From JAIYDJ01 sp031398695 (GTDB lineage: Bacteria > Pseudomonadota > Alphaproteobacteria > Rhodobacterales > Rhodobacteraceae): a DNA stretch of 15,119 nt. Under the pieces are notes generated by a model that was not told the DNA's origin, searched no databases, and worked only from the letters and a program-made list of their open reading frames with translations. Shown one piece after another: positions 1 through 7,367 of the stretch (within the stretch, counting starts at the first letter, position 1; the number at the start of each line of letters is the position of its first letter). The stretch lies in the NCBI GenBank assembly GCA_031398695.1, contig JANNNU010000029.1, positions 1-15,119 on the forward strand, written 5' to 3'. The translations under genes and the position numbers were made by a program.

Positions 1-58
1 GGGTTTCACACCCCCCGGACCCCCTGTGGGATATTTGTGCCAATGAGAAAGCGGGAAG
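1..58 (+). repeat. C-rich / GGGATATTT intergenic element ahead of the catabolic operon
   Basis: Non-coding leader of the first gene. It holds a C-rich run (bases 11-25, CCCCCCGGACCCCC), then GTGGGATATTTGTG, then a purine-rich GAGAAAGCGGGAAG directly before the ATG. From memory, motifs of the form CCCCCGGA.CCCCC..G(A)TATTT followed by an A/G-rich tail recur in intergenic spaces of Rhodobacteraceae genomes. That is recollection, not a search. The window starts inside this spacer, so the operon promoter may lie further left; no convincing -35/-10 pair is visible in these 58 bases. The purine tail can serve as the ribosome binding site. Confidence 0.4.
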
Positions 59-2509
59 ATGAGTGAAGTTCCGAAACATGCGCGGGCGGTGATCATTGGC
101 GGGGGCGTGTCGGGCTGTTCGGTGGCCTATCATCTGGCGAAGGCAGGGTGGACGGACATCGTTCTGCTGGAGCGGCGGCAGTTGACATGCGGGACCACGT
201 GGCACGCGGCCGGGTTGATCGGGCAGTTGCGCGGCAGCGCGAACATGACCCGACTGGCCAAGTATTCTGCCGATCTTTACGTCAAGCTTGAGGCCGAGAC
301 TGGAGTTGCTACGGGCATGCGGCAGGTCGGCAGCATTTCTGTCGCGCTGACGGGCGAGCGGCATGAGGAATTGCTGCGGCAGGCGACGGTGGCGCGGATC
401 TTTGGCGTGGATGTTGCCGAGATTTCGCCGAAAGAGGCGAAGGCGATGTATCCGCATCTGGAAATCCGCGACGTGGTGGGGGCGGTGCATCTGCCTTTGG
501 ACGGGCAATGCGACCCGGCCAACATCGCAATGGCGCTGGCCAAGGGCGCGCGGATCTTCGAAGGGGTGAAGGTGGTCGCCGTCACCAAGTCTGGCGGACG
601 TGTGACCGGGGTGGAGTATGAAACCGGCGGCGAGCGCGGGGCGATTGCCTGCGATGTGGTGGTCAATTGCGGCGGCATGTGGGGCCGCGAGCTGGCGGAA
701 GCCAGCGGTGTGACCTTGCCGCTGCATGCCTGCGAGCATTTTTATCTGATCACCGAGCCGATCGCAGGCTTGGGTCATCTGCCCGTCCTGCGGGTGCCGG
801 ATGAGTGTGCCTACTACAAGAGCGATGCGGGCAAGATGATGGTCGGCGCGTTCGAGCCGAAGGCCAAGCCCTGGGGCATGACCGGCTGGGGCCAGACCGG
901 CATCCGCGAAGATTTCTGTTTTGACACGCTGCCCGAGGATTGGGACCATTTCCAGCCGATCCTGGAACATGCGATGAACCGGTTGCCGCTGTTTCAGACA
1001 GCCGGAATCCACACGTTCTTCAACGGGCCGGAAAGTTTTACGCCCGATGACCGCTATTATCTGGGCGAGGCGCCGGAGCTTGGCGGCTACTGGGTCGCGG
1101 CGGGCTACAACTCGGTCGGGATTGCCGGTTCGGGCGGCGCGGGCATGGCGCTGGCGCACTGGATCACCGAAGGCGAGGCGCCGTTCGATCTGTGGGAGGT
1201 CGACATCCGGCGCGCACAGCCATTCCAGCGCAATCGGAGCTATCTGAAAGAGCGGGTGAGCGAGACGCTGGGCCTTCTGTACGCCGACCAGTTCCCTTAT
1301 CGCCAGATGACCACGGCGCGCGGCGTCCGGCGCAGCCCGTTGCACGAGCATCTGAAGGCGCGCGGCGCGGTGTTCGGCGAGGTGGCGGGCTGGGAGCGGG
1401 CGAACTGGTTCGCCACCCCGGGCCAGGCGGCCCATTATCAGTATTCGTGGAAGCGGCAGAACTGGTTTGGCAATGCGAAGGCCGAACACATGGCGGTGCG
1501 CACCGGAGCCGGCCTGTTCGACATGACCAGTTTCGGCAAGATCCTGGTCGAGGGGCGCGATGCGGCGGCCTTTCTGAACCGGCTTTGCGCGAACGAGATC
1601 GACGTGCCGGTGGGGCGGATCGTCTATACCCAGATGCTGAACGCGGCGGGCGGGATCGAAAGCGACCTGACGGTGACGCGCCTGTCGGAAACCGCCTATC
1701 TGCTGGTCGTGCCGGGGGCGACGCTGCAACGCGATCTGGCCTGGTTGCGGCGGCATGTGGGCGACAGCTTTGCCGTGATCACCGATGTGACGGCCGCCGA
1801 GGCGGTGCTGTGCGTCATGGGGCCGCGCGCCCGCGAGGTGCTGGGCCGGGTCAGCCCCGCCGACCTGTCGAACGCCGCGCACCCGTTCGGGACGGCGCGC
1901 GAGATCGAGGTGGGCATGGGTCTGGCGCGCGCGCACCGCGTGACCTATGTCGGCGAACTGGGATGGGAGCTGTACGTTTCGACCGATCAGGCGGCGCATG
2001 TGTTCGAGGCGCTGATGGAGGCAGCCCCCCCGGAGACAGGCGACCTGACCCTGTGCGGGCTGCACACGCTGGACAGTTGCCGGATCGAAAAGGCCTACCG
2101 TCATTTCGGCCACGACATCACCGACGAGGATCATGTGCTGGAGGCCGGCCTCGGCTTTGCCGTGCGCACCCAGAAGCCCGATTTCATCGGCCGCGACGCC
2201 GTGCTGCGCAAGCGCGAGTCGGGTCTGTCGCGGCGTCTGGTGCAGTTCCGGCTGGCGGACCCGGAACCCTTGCTGTTTCACAACGAGGCGGTGGTGCGCG
2301 ATGGCCGGATCGTGGGGCCGGTCACAAGCGGGGCCTACGGGCATTTCCTGGGGGGCGCGGTCGGTCTGGGCTATGTCCCGTGCCAAGGGGAAAGCGAGGC
2401 GGATGTGCTGGCATCTGCCTACGAAATCGAGGTGGCGGGAGTGAGGCACGAAGCCGTGGCCTCGCTCGTGCCGATGTATGATCCGAAGTCGGCGAGGGTG
2501 CGGGCATGA
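59..2509 (+). CDS. FAD-dependent dimethylglycine/sarcosine dehydrogenase-like protein fused to a GcvT-type folate domain
   Basis: This 816-residue flavoprotein has the full architecture of dimethylglycine dehydrogenase and its relatives. An N-terminal DAO-type FAD domain has the dinucleotide motif GGGVSG at residues 14-19. The motif TTWHAAG at residues 46-52 contains His49, the position of the covalent FAD-His link in mammalian DMGDH. A central FAO_M region lies near residues 380-430. The aminomethyltransferase (GcvT) domain spans about 440-700, with GGIESDL (Asp536 matching the folate-site Asp) and GELGWELY at 632-639. A GcvT C-terminal barrel follows. Family chemistry is oxidative N-demethylation of a tertiary or secondary amine, with the one-carbon unit captured on tetrahydrofolate. 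The stop overlaps the next start in ATGA (2506-2509), so translation is coupled to the Rieske oxygenase. The exact amine is unknown: dimethylglycine, sarcosine, N-methylproline or another N-methyl amino acid are all possible. Confidence 0.9.
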   Translation: MSEVPKHARAVIIGGGVSGCSVAYHLAKAGWTDIVLLERRQLTCGTTWHAAGLIGQLRGSANMTRLAKYSADLYVKLEAETGVATGMRQVGSISVALTGERHEELLRQATVARIFGVDVAEISPKEAKAMYPHLEIRDVVGAVHLPLDGQCDPANIAMALAKGARIFEGVKVVAVTKSGGRVTGVEYETGGERGAIACDVVVNCGGMWGRELAEASGVTLPLHACEHFYLITEPIAGLGHLPVLRVPDECAYYKSDAGKMMVGAFEPKAKPWGMTGWGQTGIREDFCFDTLPEDWDHFQPILEHAMNRLPLFQTAGIHTFFNGPESFTPDDRYYLGEAPELGGYWVAAGYNSVGIAGSGGAGMALAHWITEGEAPFDLWEVDIRRAQPFQRNRSYLKERVSETLGLLYADQFPYRQMTTARGVRRSPLHEHLKARGAVFGEVAGWERANWFATPGQAAHYQYSWKRQNWFGNAKAEHMAVRTGAGLFDMTSFGKILVEGRDAAAFLNRLCANEIDVPVGRIVYTQMLNAAGGIESDLTVTRLSETAYLLVVPGATLQRDLAWLRRHVGDSFAVITDVTAAEAVLCVMGPRAREVLGRVSPADLSNAAHPFGTAREIEVGMGLARAHRVTYVGELGWELYVSTDQAAHVFEALMEAAPPETGDLTLCGLHTLDSCRIEKAYRHFGHDITDEDHVLEAGLGFAVRTQKPDFIGRDAVLRKRESGLSRRLVQFRLADPEPLLFHNEAVVRDGRIVGPVTSGAYGHFLGGAVGLGYVPCQGESEADVLASAYEIEVAGVRHEAVASLVPMYDPKSARVRA

Positions 2510-3738
2510 GCGGACAGTTGGCGACAGGTTGGGGCAGCAACGAGAGCGATCACATCGATGCCCTGGTAGCGGCGCACGAGCCCGGCAAGGGGTTGGTGCG
2601 GGCGTTCTACCATGACCCCGCGATCTATGAACGGGACATGCAGAGGGTGTTCCGGCGACATTGGCATTGCCTCGGTCATGCCAGCGTGATCCCGAACCCC
2701 AATGATTTCGAGCTGTTCCTACTGGGCGACGAACAGGTCATCCTGACGCGCGACGGCGACGGTGCGATCCACGCCATGCTGAATGTCTGCCGTCACCGGG
2801 GGGCCGAAGTCTGCACCGAACAGCGCGGCAATGCCAAGGCGTTCGTCTGCCCCTATCACGCCTGGACCTATGGCAATGACGGGCGGCTCAAGGCGGCGCG
2901 GTTGATGCCCAAGGATTTCCGGCGCGAGGATCACGGCCTGCACAAGCTGGCGGTCCGGGTGGTCGAGGGGCTGTTGTTCGTGTCCTTTGCCGCGGACCCG
3001 CTGGACTTTTCCGAGGTAGAACGACTGCTTCATGCCACCTGCGGCCAGTACGGCTGGGCTGACGCGAAGGTGGCCCACCGCGAGATGTATGTGGTCGAGG
3101 GCAACTGGAAACTGGCCGTCGAGAACTATGTCGAGTGCTACCACTGCGGCCCGGCCCACCCCGAATACTCGCAGACACACGCGCTGGAACAACCGCTTGA
3201 GCGGATTGCCGAACTGAACGCAGCAATGGAGGTCCGGACGCGGCACCTGGGCATCGACGTGGGGCAGGGCGATCTTTGGCAGAACAGCCGGGATGGACGC
3301 GAGGCGGTGCATGCCTTCCGCTATGCACTTTATGACGGGGTGGAAACGGGCAGCGAGGATGGCCGCGCGGTTGCCCCGCTGATGGGCCGCTTTGCGGCGT
3401 TCGACGGTGGGGTCACGTCGATCCATCTGGGGGGCACCAGCTTTCTGGTGTGCTACCCGGATCATGGCATGATCTACCGCTTCATTCCCGATGGTCCGAC
3501 CCGCAGCCGGATGGAGCTGATCTGGCTGGTGAACGGCACGGCGGTCGAAGGCATCGACTATGATCTAGCGCGGCTGACGTGGTTGTGGCGGGTGACCACG
3601 GACGAGGACAAGAAGATCATCGAACACACGGCGCGGGGGGTGAAGTCGGCGTACTTCGTGCCCGGCCCGATCGCCCCGATGGAACAGAACGAACTGCGCT
3701 ACATCGGCTGGTATCTGGACGAGATTTCGCGGACGTGA
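2506..3738 (+). CDS. Rieske non-heme iron oxygenase, alpha subunit (quaternary-ammonium demethylase-like)
   Basis: This 410-residue protein has a complete Rieske [2Fe-2S] motif: Cys95-x-His97, then Cys115-x2-His118. The C-terminal catalytic domain carries NYVECYHCGPAH, giving iron ligands His213 and His218. Asp368 in the DEDKKIIE segment is the probable third ligand. The residue that bridges the Rieske centre to the mononuclear iron is usually Asp in ring-hydroxylating dioxygenases; here it is Glu210. The ECYHC signature is typical of Rieske enzymes acting on quaternary amines (GbcA, stachydrine demethylase and CntA type), so N-demethylation or C-N cleavage is more likely than aromatic dihydroxylation. 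A Shine-Dalgarno GAGGG (2494-2498) stands 7 nt before the ATG, which overlaps the upstream stop. No beta subunit is present, as expected for this class. The required reductase is not in the window. Confidence 0.88.
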   Translation: MSGQLATGWGSNESDHIDALVAAHEPGKGLVRAFYHDPAIYERDMQRVFRRHWHCLGHASVIPNPNDFELFLLGDEQVILTRDGDGAIHAMLNVCRHRGAEVCTEQRGNAKAFVCPYHAWTYGNDGRLKAARLMPKDFRREDHGLHKLAVRVVEGLLFVSFAADPLDFSEVERLLHATCGQYGWADAKVAHREMYVVEGNWKLAVENYVECYHCGPAHPEYSQTHALEQPLERIAELNAAMEVRTRHLGIDVGQGDLWQNSRDGREAVHAFRYALYDGVETGSEDGRAVAPLMGRFAAFDGGVTSIHLGGTSFLVCYPDHGMIYRFIPDGPTRSRMELIWLVNGTAVEGIDYDLARLTWLWRVTTDEDKKIIEHTARGVKSAYFVPGPIAPMEQNELRYIGWYLDEISRT

Positions 3739-3741
3739 CGG

Positions 3742-3756
3742 GTTGCCTTCGGCAAC
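3742..3756 (+). other. Short hairpin in the gap between the Rieske and aldehyde dehydrogenase genes
   Basis: GTTGCC-TTC-GGCAAC forms a perfect 6-bp stem with a 3-nt loop, four nucleotides past the Rieske stop codon. No T-run follows, so it is unlikely to be an intrinsic terminator. It could stabilise an mRNA end or mark a processing site. The rest of the 60-nt gap holds only the GGGAGA ribosome binding site (3788-3793) for the next gene. Confidence 0.4.
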
Positions 3757-3798
3757 GCCTGTGCTGCATCCTGCGGCAAATTCAACGGGAGACGTGCG

Positions 3799-5232
3799 AT
3801 GACCATTTCCGCGAACATGACCAAATTCTATATTGATGGTGCCTGGGTCGAGCCGCTGTCGTCCAACCGCATGGGTGTCGAAAACCCCGCGACCGAAGAA
3901 ATCGTGTGCGACGTGGCTTTGGGAAACGAGGCTGACGCCGACCGCGCCATCATGGCGGCCCGCGCCGCTTTCGACGCTTGGACAGTGACACCGGTCGCGG
4001 GCAGGATCGCCTTGGTCAAGCGCATCCTCGACGTCTACAACGCGCGTTACGAAGACATGGCGATGGCGATGTCCACTGAGATGGGCGCACCGGTCGAATG
4101 GGCGCGCGGTGCGCAGGCCTGGGCCGGGCAGGTGCATCTGGAGGCTGCGATCAAGGCAGCCGAAGAGATGACGTGGGAGTATTCGCGTGGCACCACGCGG
4201 ATCGTCTACGAAGGCATCGGGGTCTGCGCGCTGATCACGCCGTGGAACTGGCCGATGAACCAGATCGCCTGCAAGGTGGCGCCGGCGCTGCTGGCAGGCT
4301 GCACCATGGTGCTGAAGCCGTCCGAGATCGCACCGCTGTCGGGCGTGCTGTTCGCCGAAGTCTGTCACGAGGCGGGCGTGCCTGCGGGCGTGTTCAACCT
4401 GGTGAACGGCCTCGGGCCCGAGGTGGGCGCGCGCATGTCGTCGCACCCCGAGGTCGACATGGTAAGCTTCACCGGCTCGACCCGCGCCGGCACCGCGATC
4501 GCGGCTGCGGCAGCGCCGACCGTCAAGCGGGTGGCGCAAGAGCTGGGCGGCAAATCGGCCAACATCATTCTGCCCACCGCGGACTTTGCTGCGGCTGTGT
4601 CGGGCGGCGTGGAAGGATGCTTTGGCAACACGGGCCAGTCCTGCGATGCGCCGACCCGCATGTTCGTGCCGCGCGACCGGCACGACGAGGCGCTGGCGAT
4701 CGCCAAGGAGACTGCCGAGGCCGTTGTGCCGGGCGATCCGCTGGCGACCGGCACCACGATGGGGCCGCTGATTTCGAAGCTGCAATTCGAAAAGGTGCAG
4801 CGGCTGATCCAGGCCGGGATCGACGAGGGTGCCACGCTGGTCACCGGCGGCGTCGGGCGACCCGCCGGGCTGAACCGGGGGTGGTTCGTCAAGCCGACGG
4901 TCTTTGGCGGCGTGACCAACGATATGACCGTTTCGAAAGAAGAAATCTTTGGTCCGGTGCTGTCGATCCTGCCCTATGACAGCGTGGACGAGGCCGTGAC
5001 GATGGCGAACGACACGGTCTATGGGCTTGCGGCCTACATCTCGGGCCCGCTGGAAGATGCCCGTCCCGTCGCGCGCCGGCTGCGGGCCGGGACGGTCAAC
5101 CTGAATTATCCCGCCTGGGATACCTCTGCCCCGTTCGGCGGCTACAAGCAGTCCGGCAACGGGCGCGAATATGCAGACTGGGGCATCCACGACTTTTGCG
5201 AGGTCAAGGGCATCGTGGGGTACGGAGAATGA
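3799..5232 (+). CDS. NAD(P)+-dependent aldehyde dehydrogenase
   Basis: This 477-residue protein has every landmark of the ALDH superfamily: TPWNWP (148-153, oxyanion Asn150), FTGST (224-228), ELGGKS with general base Glu248, GNTGQSC with nucleophile Cys282, EEIFGPV (381-387) and PFGGYKQSG (445-453). It oxidises an aldehyde to the acid with NAD(P)+. The start at 3799 is favoured by GGGAGA at 3788-3793; an alternative ATG six codons later (3817) would also leave the fold intact. The stop overlaps the next start in ATGA (5229-5232). In this operon it could oxidise formaldehyde released by the Rieske step, or a semialdehyde from the carbon skeleton after demethylation. The sequence alone does not decide between these, and similarity to betaine aldehyde or succinate semialdehyde dehydrogenases is only at superfamily level. 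Confidence 0.95.
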   Translation: MTISANMTKFYIDGAWVEPLSSNRMGVENPATEEIVCDVALGNEADADRAIMAARAAFDAWTVTPVAGRIALVKRILDVYNARYEDMAMAMSTEMGAPVEWARGAQAWAGQVHLEAAIKAAEEMTWEYSRGTTRIVYEGIGVCALITPWNWPMNQIACKVAPALLAGCTMVLKPSEIAPLSGVLFAEVCHEAGVPAGVFNLVNGLGPEVGARMSSHPEVDMVSFTGSTRAGTAIAAAAAPTVKRVAQELGGKSANIILPTADFAAAVSGGVEGCFGNTGQSCDAPTRMFVPRDRHDEALAIAKETAEAVVPGDPLATGTTMGPLISKLQFEKVQRLIQAGIDEGATLVTGGVGRPAGLNRGWFVKPTVFGGVTNDMTVSKEEIFGPVLSILPYDSVDEAVTMANDTVYGLAAYISGPLEDARPVARRLRAGTVNLNYPAWDTSAPFGGYKQSGNGREYADWGIHDFCEVKGIVGYGE

Positions 5233-6128
5233 TCTATGGCTACATCGGGTTGGGCAATCTGGGCGGTCATCTGGCCGCCAGCCTGATCCGAAAGGGGTTT
5301 CAGGTCGTGGTGTTCGACCGCGACCCGGACCTATCGGCGCGCCATGTGGCGATGGGGGCCACGGCGGCGGGCTCTGCGGCGGAACTCGCGGGGATGGTGG
5401 ACCATGTGTTCACCTGCCTGCCGTCGCCTGCGGTTTCGGAGCTGGTCCTGGCCGAGATCCTGACCGCCTTGAAGCCCGGATCGACCTGGATCGAAAACTC
5501 GACCATCGGCCGGGATGACATCCAGCGGCTGGGCGGGCTTGCGCGGTCGGTCGGCATCAAGCTGCTGGAAGCGCCGGTCACCGGGGGCGTGCATCTGGCC
5601 GCGCGCGGCGATATCACCGTGTTGGTCGGTGGGGATGGCGATCTGTTCGCGATGCACCGTCCCGCGCTCGAAGCGATCGGAAACCGGATCTTCCACATGG
5701 GTCCCTTGGGATCGGCGGCGGTGATCAAGGTGATCACCAACATGCTCGCCTTCATCCACCTCGTGGCTGATGGCGAGGCGCTGATGCTGGCAAAACGCGG
5801 GGGCCTCGACCTCAAGACGGCGTGGGAGGCGATTTCGGCGTCGTCCGGAACCAGCTTTGTACATGAAACCGAAGGTCAGCTGATTCTGAACGGGTCCTAC
5901 GACATCGCGTTCACCATGGACCTTGCTCTCAAGGATCTTGGTTTTGCCACCGGCTTCGGCCGGGAATTCGGCGTGCCCTTGGACCTGGCCAGCATGACCC
6001 AGCAAACCTTTCTCAAGGGCCGCGCGGCTTATGGCGGCGCGGCGCAATCCACCCAGATCGTCAAACTTCTGGAGGATGTCCTGGGTACGGATCTGCGCGC
6101 GGACGGATTTCCGGCACGTCTGGAATGA
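5229..6128 (+). CDS. NAD(P)-dependent beta-hydroxyacid dehydrogenase (3-hydroxyisobutyrate dehydrogenase family)
   Basis: This 299-residue protein begins with a Rossmann motif, YIGLGNLGG (residues 5-13), as in 3-hydroxyisobutyrate, tartronate semialdehyde and succinic semialdehyde reductases. The substrate-binding segment LLEAPVTGGV (112-121) follows. The catalytic Lys is Lys167, with Asn171 one helical turn further (KVITN), and the family helix has LKDLGFA (234-240). Family chemistry is reversible oxidation of a beta-hydroxy acid or reduction of a semialdehyde. The ATG at 5229 overlaps the aldehyde dehydrogenase stop (ATGA). An upstream in-frame extension would lie inside that gene and add no conserved sequence. 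Pairing with an ALDH suggests interconversion of a semialdehyde between alcohol and acid, but the substrate is unknown. Confidence 0.88.
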   Translation: MIYGYIGLGNLGGHLAASLIRKGFQVVVFDRDPDLSARHVAMGATAAGSAAELAGMVDHVFTCLPSPAVSELVLAEILTALKPGSTWIENSTIGRDDIQRLGGLARSVGIKLLEAPVTGGVHLAARGDITVLVGGDGDLFAMHRPALEAIGNRIFHMGPLGSAAVIKVITNMLAFIHLVADGEALMLAKRGGLDLKTAWEAISASSGTSFVHETEGQLILNGSYDIAFTMDLALKDLGFATGFGREFGVPLDLASMTQQTFLKGRAAYGGAAQSTQIVKLLEDVLGTDLRADGFPARLE

Positions 6129-6156
6129 CGCTAGATCAATGGGTTGGCTGGGGGTA

Positions 6157-6173
6157 TTCATGCATGGCATGAA
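6157..6173. promoter_or_regulatory. Perfect inverted repeat TTCATGC-ATG-GCATGAA before the PLP-enzyme gene
   Basis: Two perfect 7-bp arms are separated by 3 nt, inside the 60-nt gap between the dehydrogenase stop (6128) and the PLP-enzyme start (6189). The repeat abuts the Shine-Dalgarno sequence GAGCGAGG (6174-6181). It could be a dimeric regulator's operator for a promoter internal to the operon, or an RNA hairpin that modulates access to the ribosome binding site. No T-run follows, so it is not a standard terminator. Confidence 0.4.
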
Positions 6174-6181
6174 GAGCGAGG
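6174..6181 (+). promoter_or_regulatory. Ribosome binding site that sets the PLP-enzyme start
   Basis: GAGCGAGG lies 7 nt before the ATG at 6189. This favours that ATG over an in-frame TTG at 6144, which would add 15 residues of unconserved sequence read through the inverted repeat. Confidence 0.6.
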
Positions 6182-6188
6182 TTGCGGA

Positions 6189-7295
6189 ATGGACGACATG
6201 ACCAAATCGCGGGTTGCTGCCATGTTGCACCACCGCAGCAAGAACCTGCAACCCGGCGATCCGCTGGTGGCCGGTATCATCTCGTCCGCCACCTATCACA
6301 CCCCCGACGTTCCGAACCTGTCGCACGTCTATGGCCGGTCCGGCATGCCGACCTGGGAGGCGCTGGAGGCGCAACTGGCGATCCTGGAAGACGCCGAGTG
6401 CGTCTCTTTCCCCAGTGGCATGGGGGCGATTTCCGCCGCCTTGTTTGCCGGTCTGGGGTCCGGGAAGAAGGTGATCATCCCGTCGGATGGCTATTATGTC
6501 ACCCGGCTCCTGTCGGCGCAGGTGCTGGCAGGCTACGGCGTCGAGGTCGTCGAGGTCGCGACCCGTGACATCGCCATGGCCGACATGACCGATGCGGCGG
6601 TCGTCTATATTGAATCGCCGTCCAATCCGGGGCTCGAAGTTTGCGACATTGCCGCCGTAAGCGCGCGCGCGCACGCGGCCGGGGCGATCGTGATGGTGGA
6701 CAACACGACGATGACGCCGCTGTTGCAGCGCCCGCTCGACCTGGGGGCGGATGTGGTGGTGGCCGCCGACACCAAGGCACCGGCAGGGCACTCGGATGTG
6801 CTGTTCGGTCATGTCGCGAGCCGGGATGCAGGGTTCATCCAGCGGGTCCGCGACTGGCGCAGGTTGTCCGGTGCCGTGCCGGGGTCGTTCGAGGCATGGC
6901 TGGTGCATCGCGGGATAGAGACGCTGGAGGTGCGGTTGGACAGGATGTGCACCAGCGCGGGCGTGGTGGCGCAGCGGCTGGCCGATCATCCGGCGGTGGC
7001 AAACGTGCGGTATCCAGGATTGTCGCAAGATCCGTCGTACGCCATTGCGAAACGGCAGATGGCAGGTTTCGGGTTTCTGATCGGCTTCGAATTGCCCGAT
7101 GCCGCGCGCGCCGAGCGGTTTCTGACCGAATGCCCGCTTGTCGCGCAGGCGACCAGTTTCGGATCGACGCATTCGTCCGCAGAGCGCCGCGTGCGCTGGG
7201 GCGACGCCGTGCCGCAGGGGTTCATCCGGCTTTCGGTCGGCCTAGAGCCGGTCGAGGCGCTGTGGGCAGCGATCGACACGGCGTTGGCCGGATGA
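6189..7295 (+). CDS. Cys/Met-metabolism PLP-dependent enzyme (cystathionine gamma-synthase/lyase-like)
   Basis: This 368-residue fold-type I PLP enzyme belongs to the Cys/Met metabolism family. Landmarks are YGRSGMPTW (48-56, equivalent to the Y.R..NPT phosphate/substrate loop), SGMGAIS (76-82, PLP phosphate site), the stacking tyrosine region at 102-103, ESPSNP (142-147), Asp171 in VDNTT for the pyridine nitrogen, DTKAPAGHSD with Schiff-base Lys196, and a C-terminal IRLSVGLEP segment carrying the carboxylate-binding Arg. Characterised relatives perform gamma- or beta-elimination or replacement on Cys/Met-type amino acids. Two signatures diverge: the Asn of NPT is Met, and the usual TKY..GHSD is TKAPAGHSD. 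True cystathionine gamma-synthase or lyase function is therefore doubtful. As the last gene of the operon it may act on the amino acid left after demethylation. It is shorter than typical MetB/MetC (about 386-395 residues). Confidence 0.85.
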   Translation: MDDMTKSRVAAMLHHRSKNLQPGDPLVAGIISSATYHTPDVPNLSHVYGRSGMPTWEALEAQLAILEDAECVSFPSGMGAISAALFAGLGSGKKVIIPSDGYYVTRLLSAQVLAGYGVEVVEVATRDIAMADMTDAAVVYIESPSNPGLEVCDIAAVSARAHAAGAIVMVDNTTMTPLLQRPLDLGADVVVAADTKAPAGHSDVLFGHVASRDAGFIQRVRDWRRLSGAVPGSFEAWLVHRGIETLEVRLDRMCTSAGVVAQRLADHPAVANVRYPGLSQDPSYAIAKRQMAGFGFLIGFELPDAARAERFLTECPLVAQATSFGSTHSSAERRVRWGDAVPQGFIRLSVGLEPVEALWAAIDTALAG

Positions 7296-7308
7296 TCTTG
7301 GGCAAACG

Positions 7309-7330
7309 CCGGGGGCCGTCTGGCCACCGG
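7309..7330. terminator. GC-rich hairpin between convergent genes, possible bidirectional terminator
   Basis: CCGG-G-GGCC, loop GTCT, GGCC-A-CCGG gives an 8-bp stem with one G:A mismatch. It lies 13 nt past the PLP-enzyme stop and 37 nt past the SDR stop on the other strand. No clear T-tract follows on the + strand; a short GTTT follows on the - strand. It is the only obvious structure in the 72-nt convergent gap. Confidence 0.4.
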
Positions 7331-7367
7331 ACCGCCCGGGGATGTCTCGGCAGAGGATAAGCAGGCG

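Noticed and set aside
1192..2481. 429-codon alternative + frame inside the DMGDH-GcvT gene
   Set aside because: It lies wholly inside a gene with conserved FAD and GcvT motifs. Its translation is Arg/Gly/Ala-rich shadow sequence.
3565..5190. Very long open frame (541 codons) on the - strand opposite the aldehyde dehydrogenase
   Set aside because: It is antisense to a gene with all ALDH motifs, and its translation is rich in Arg, His and Asp with no domain. High-GC codon bias commonly keeps such mirror frames open.
5331..7172. 613-codon open frame on the - strand opposite the dehydrogenase and PLP genes
   Set aside because: It runs across two genes and their gap and is low-complexity in Arg, His and Gln. 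It has no recognisable fold or ribosome site.
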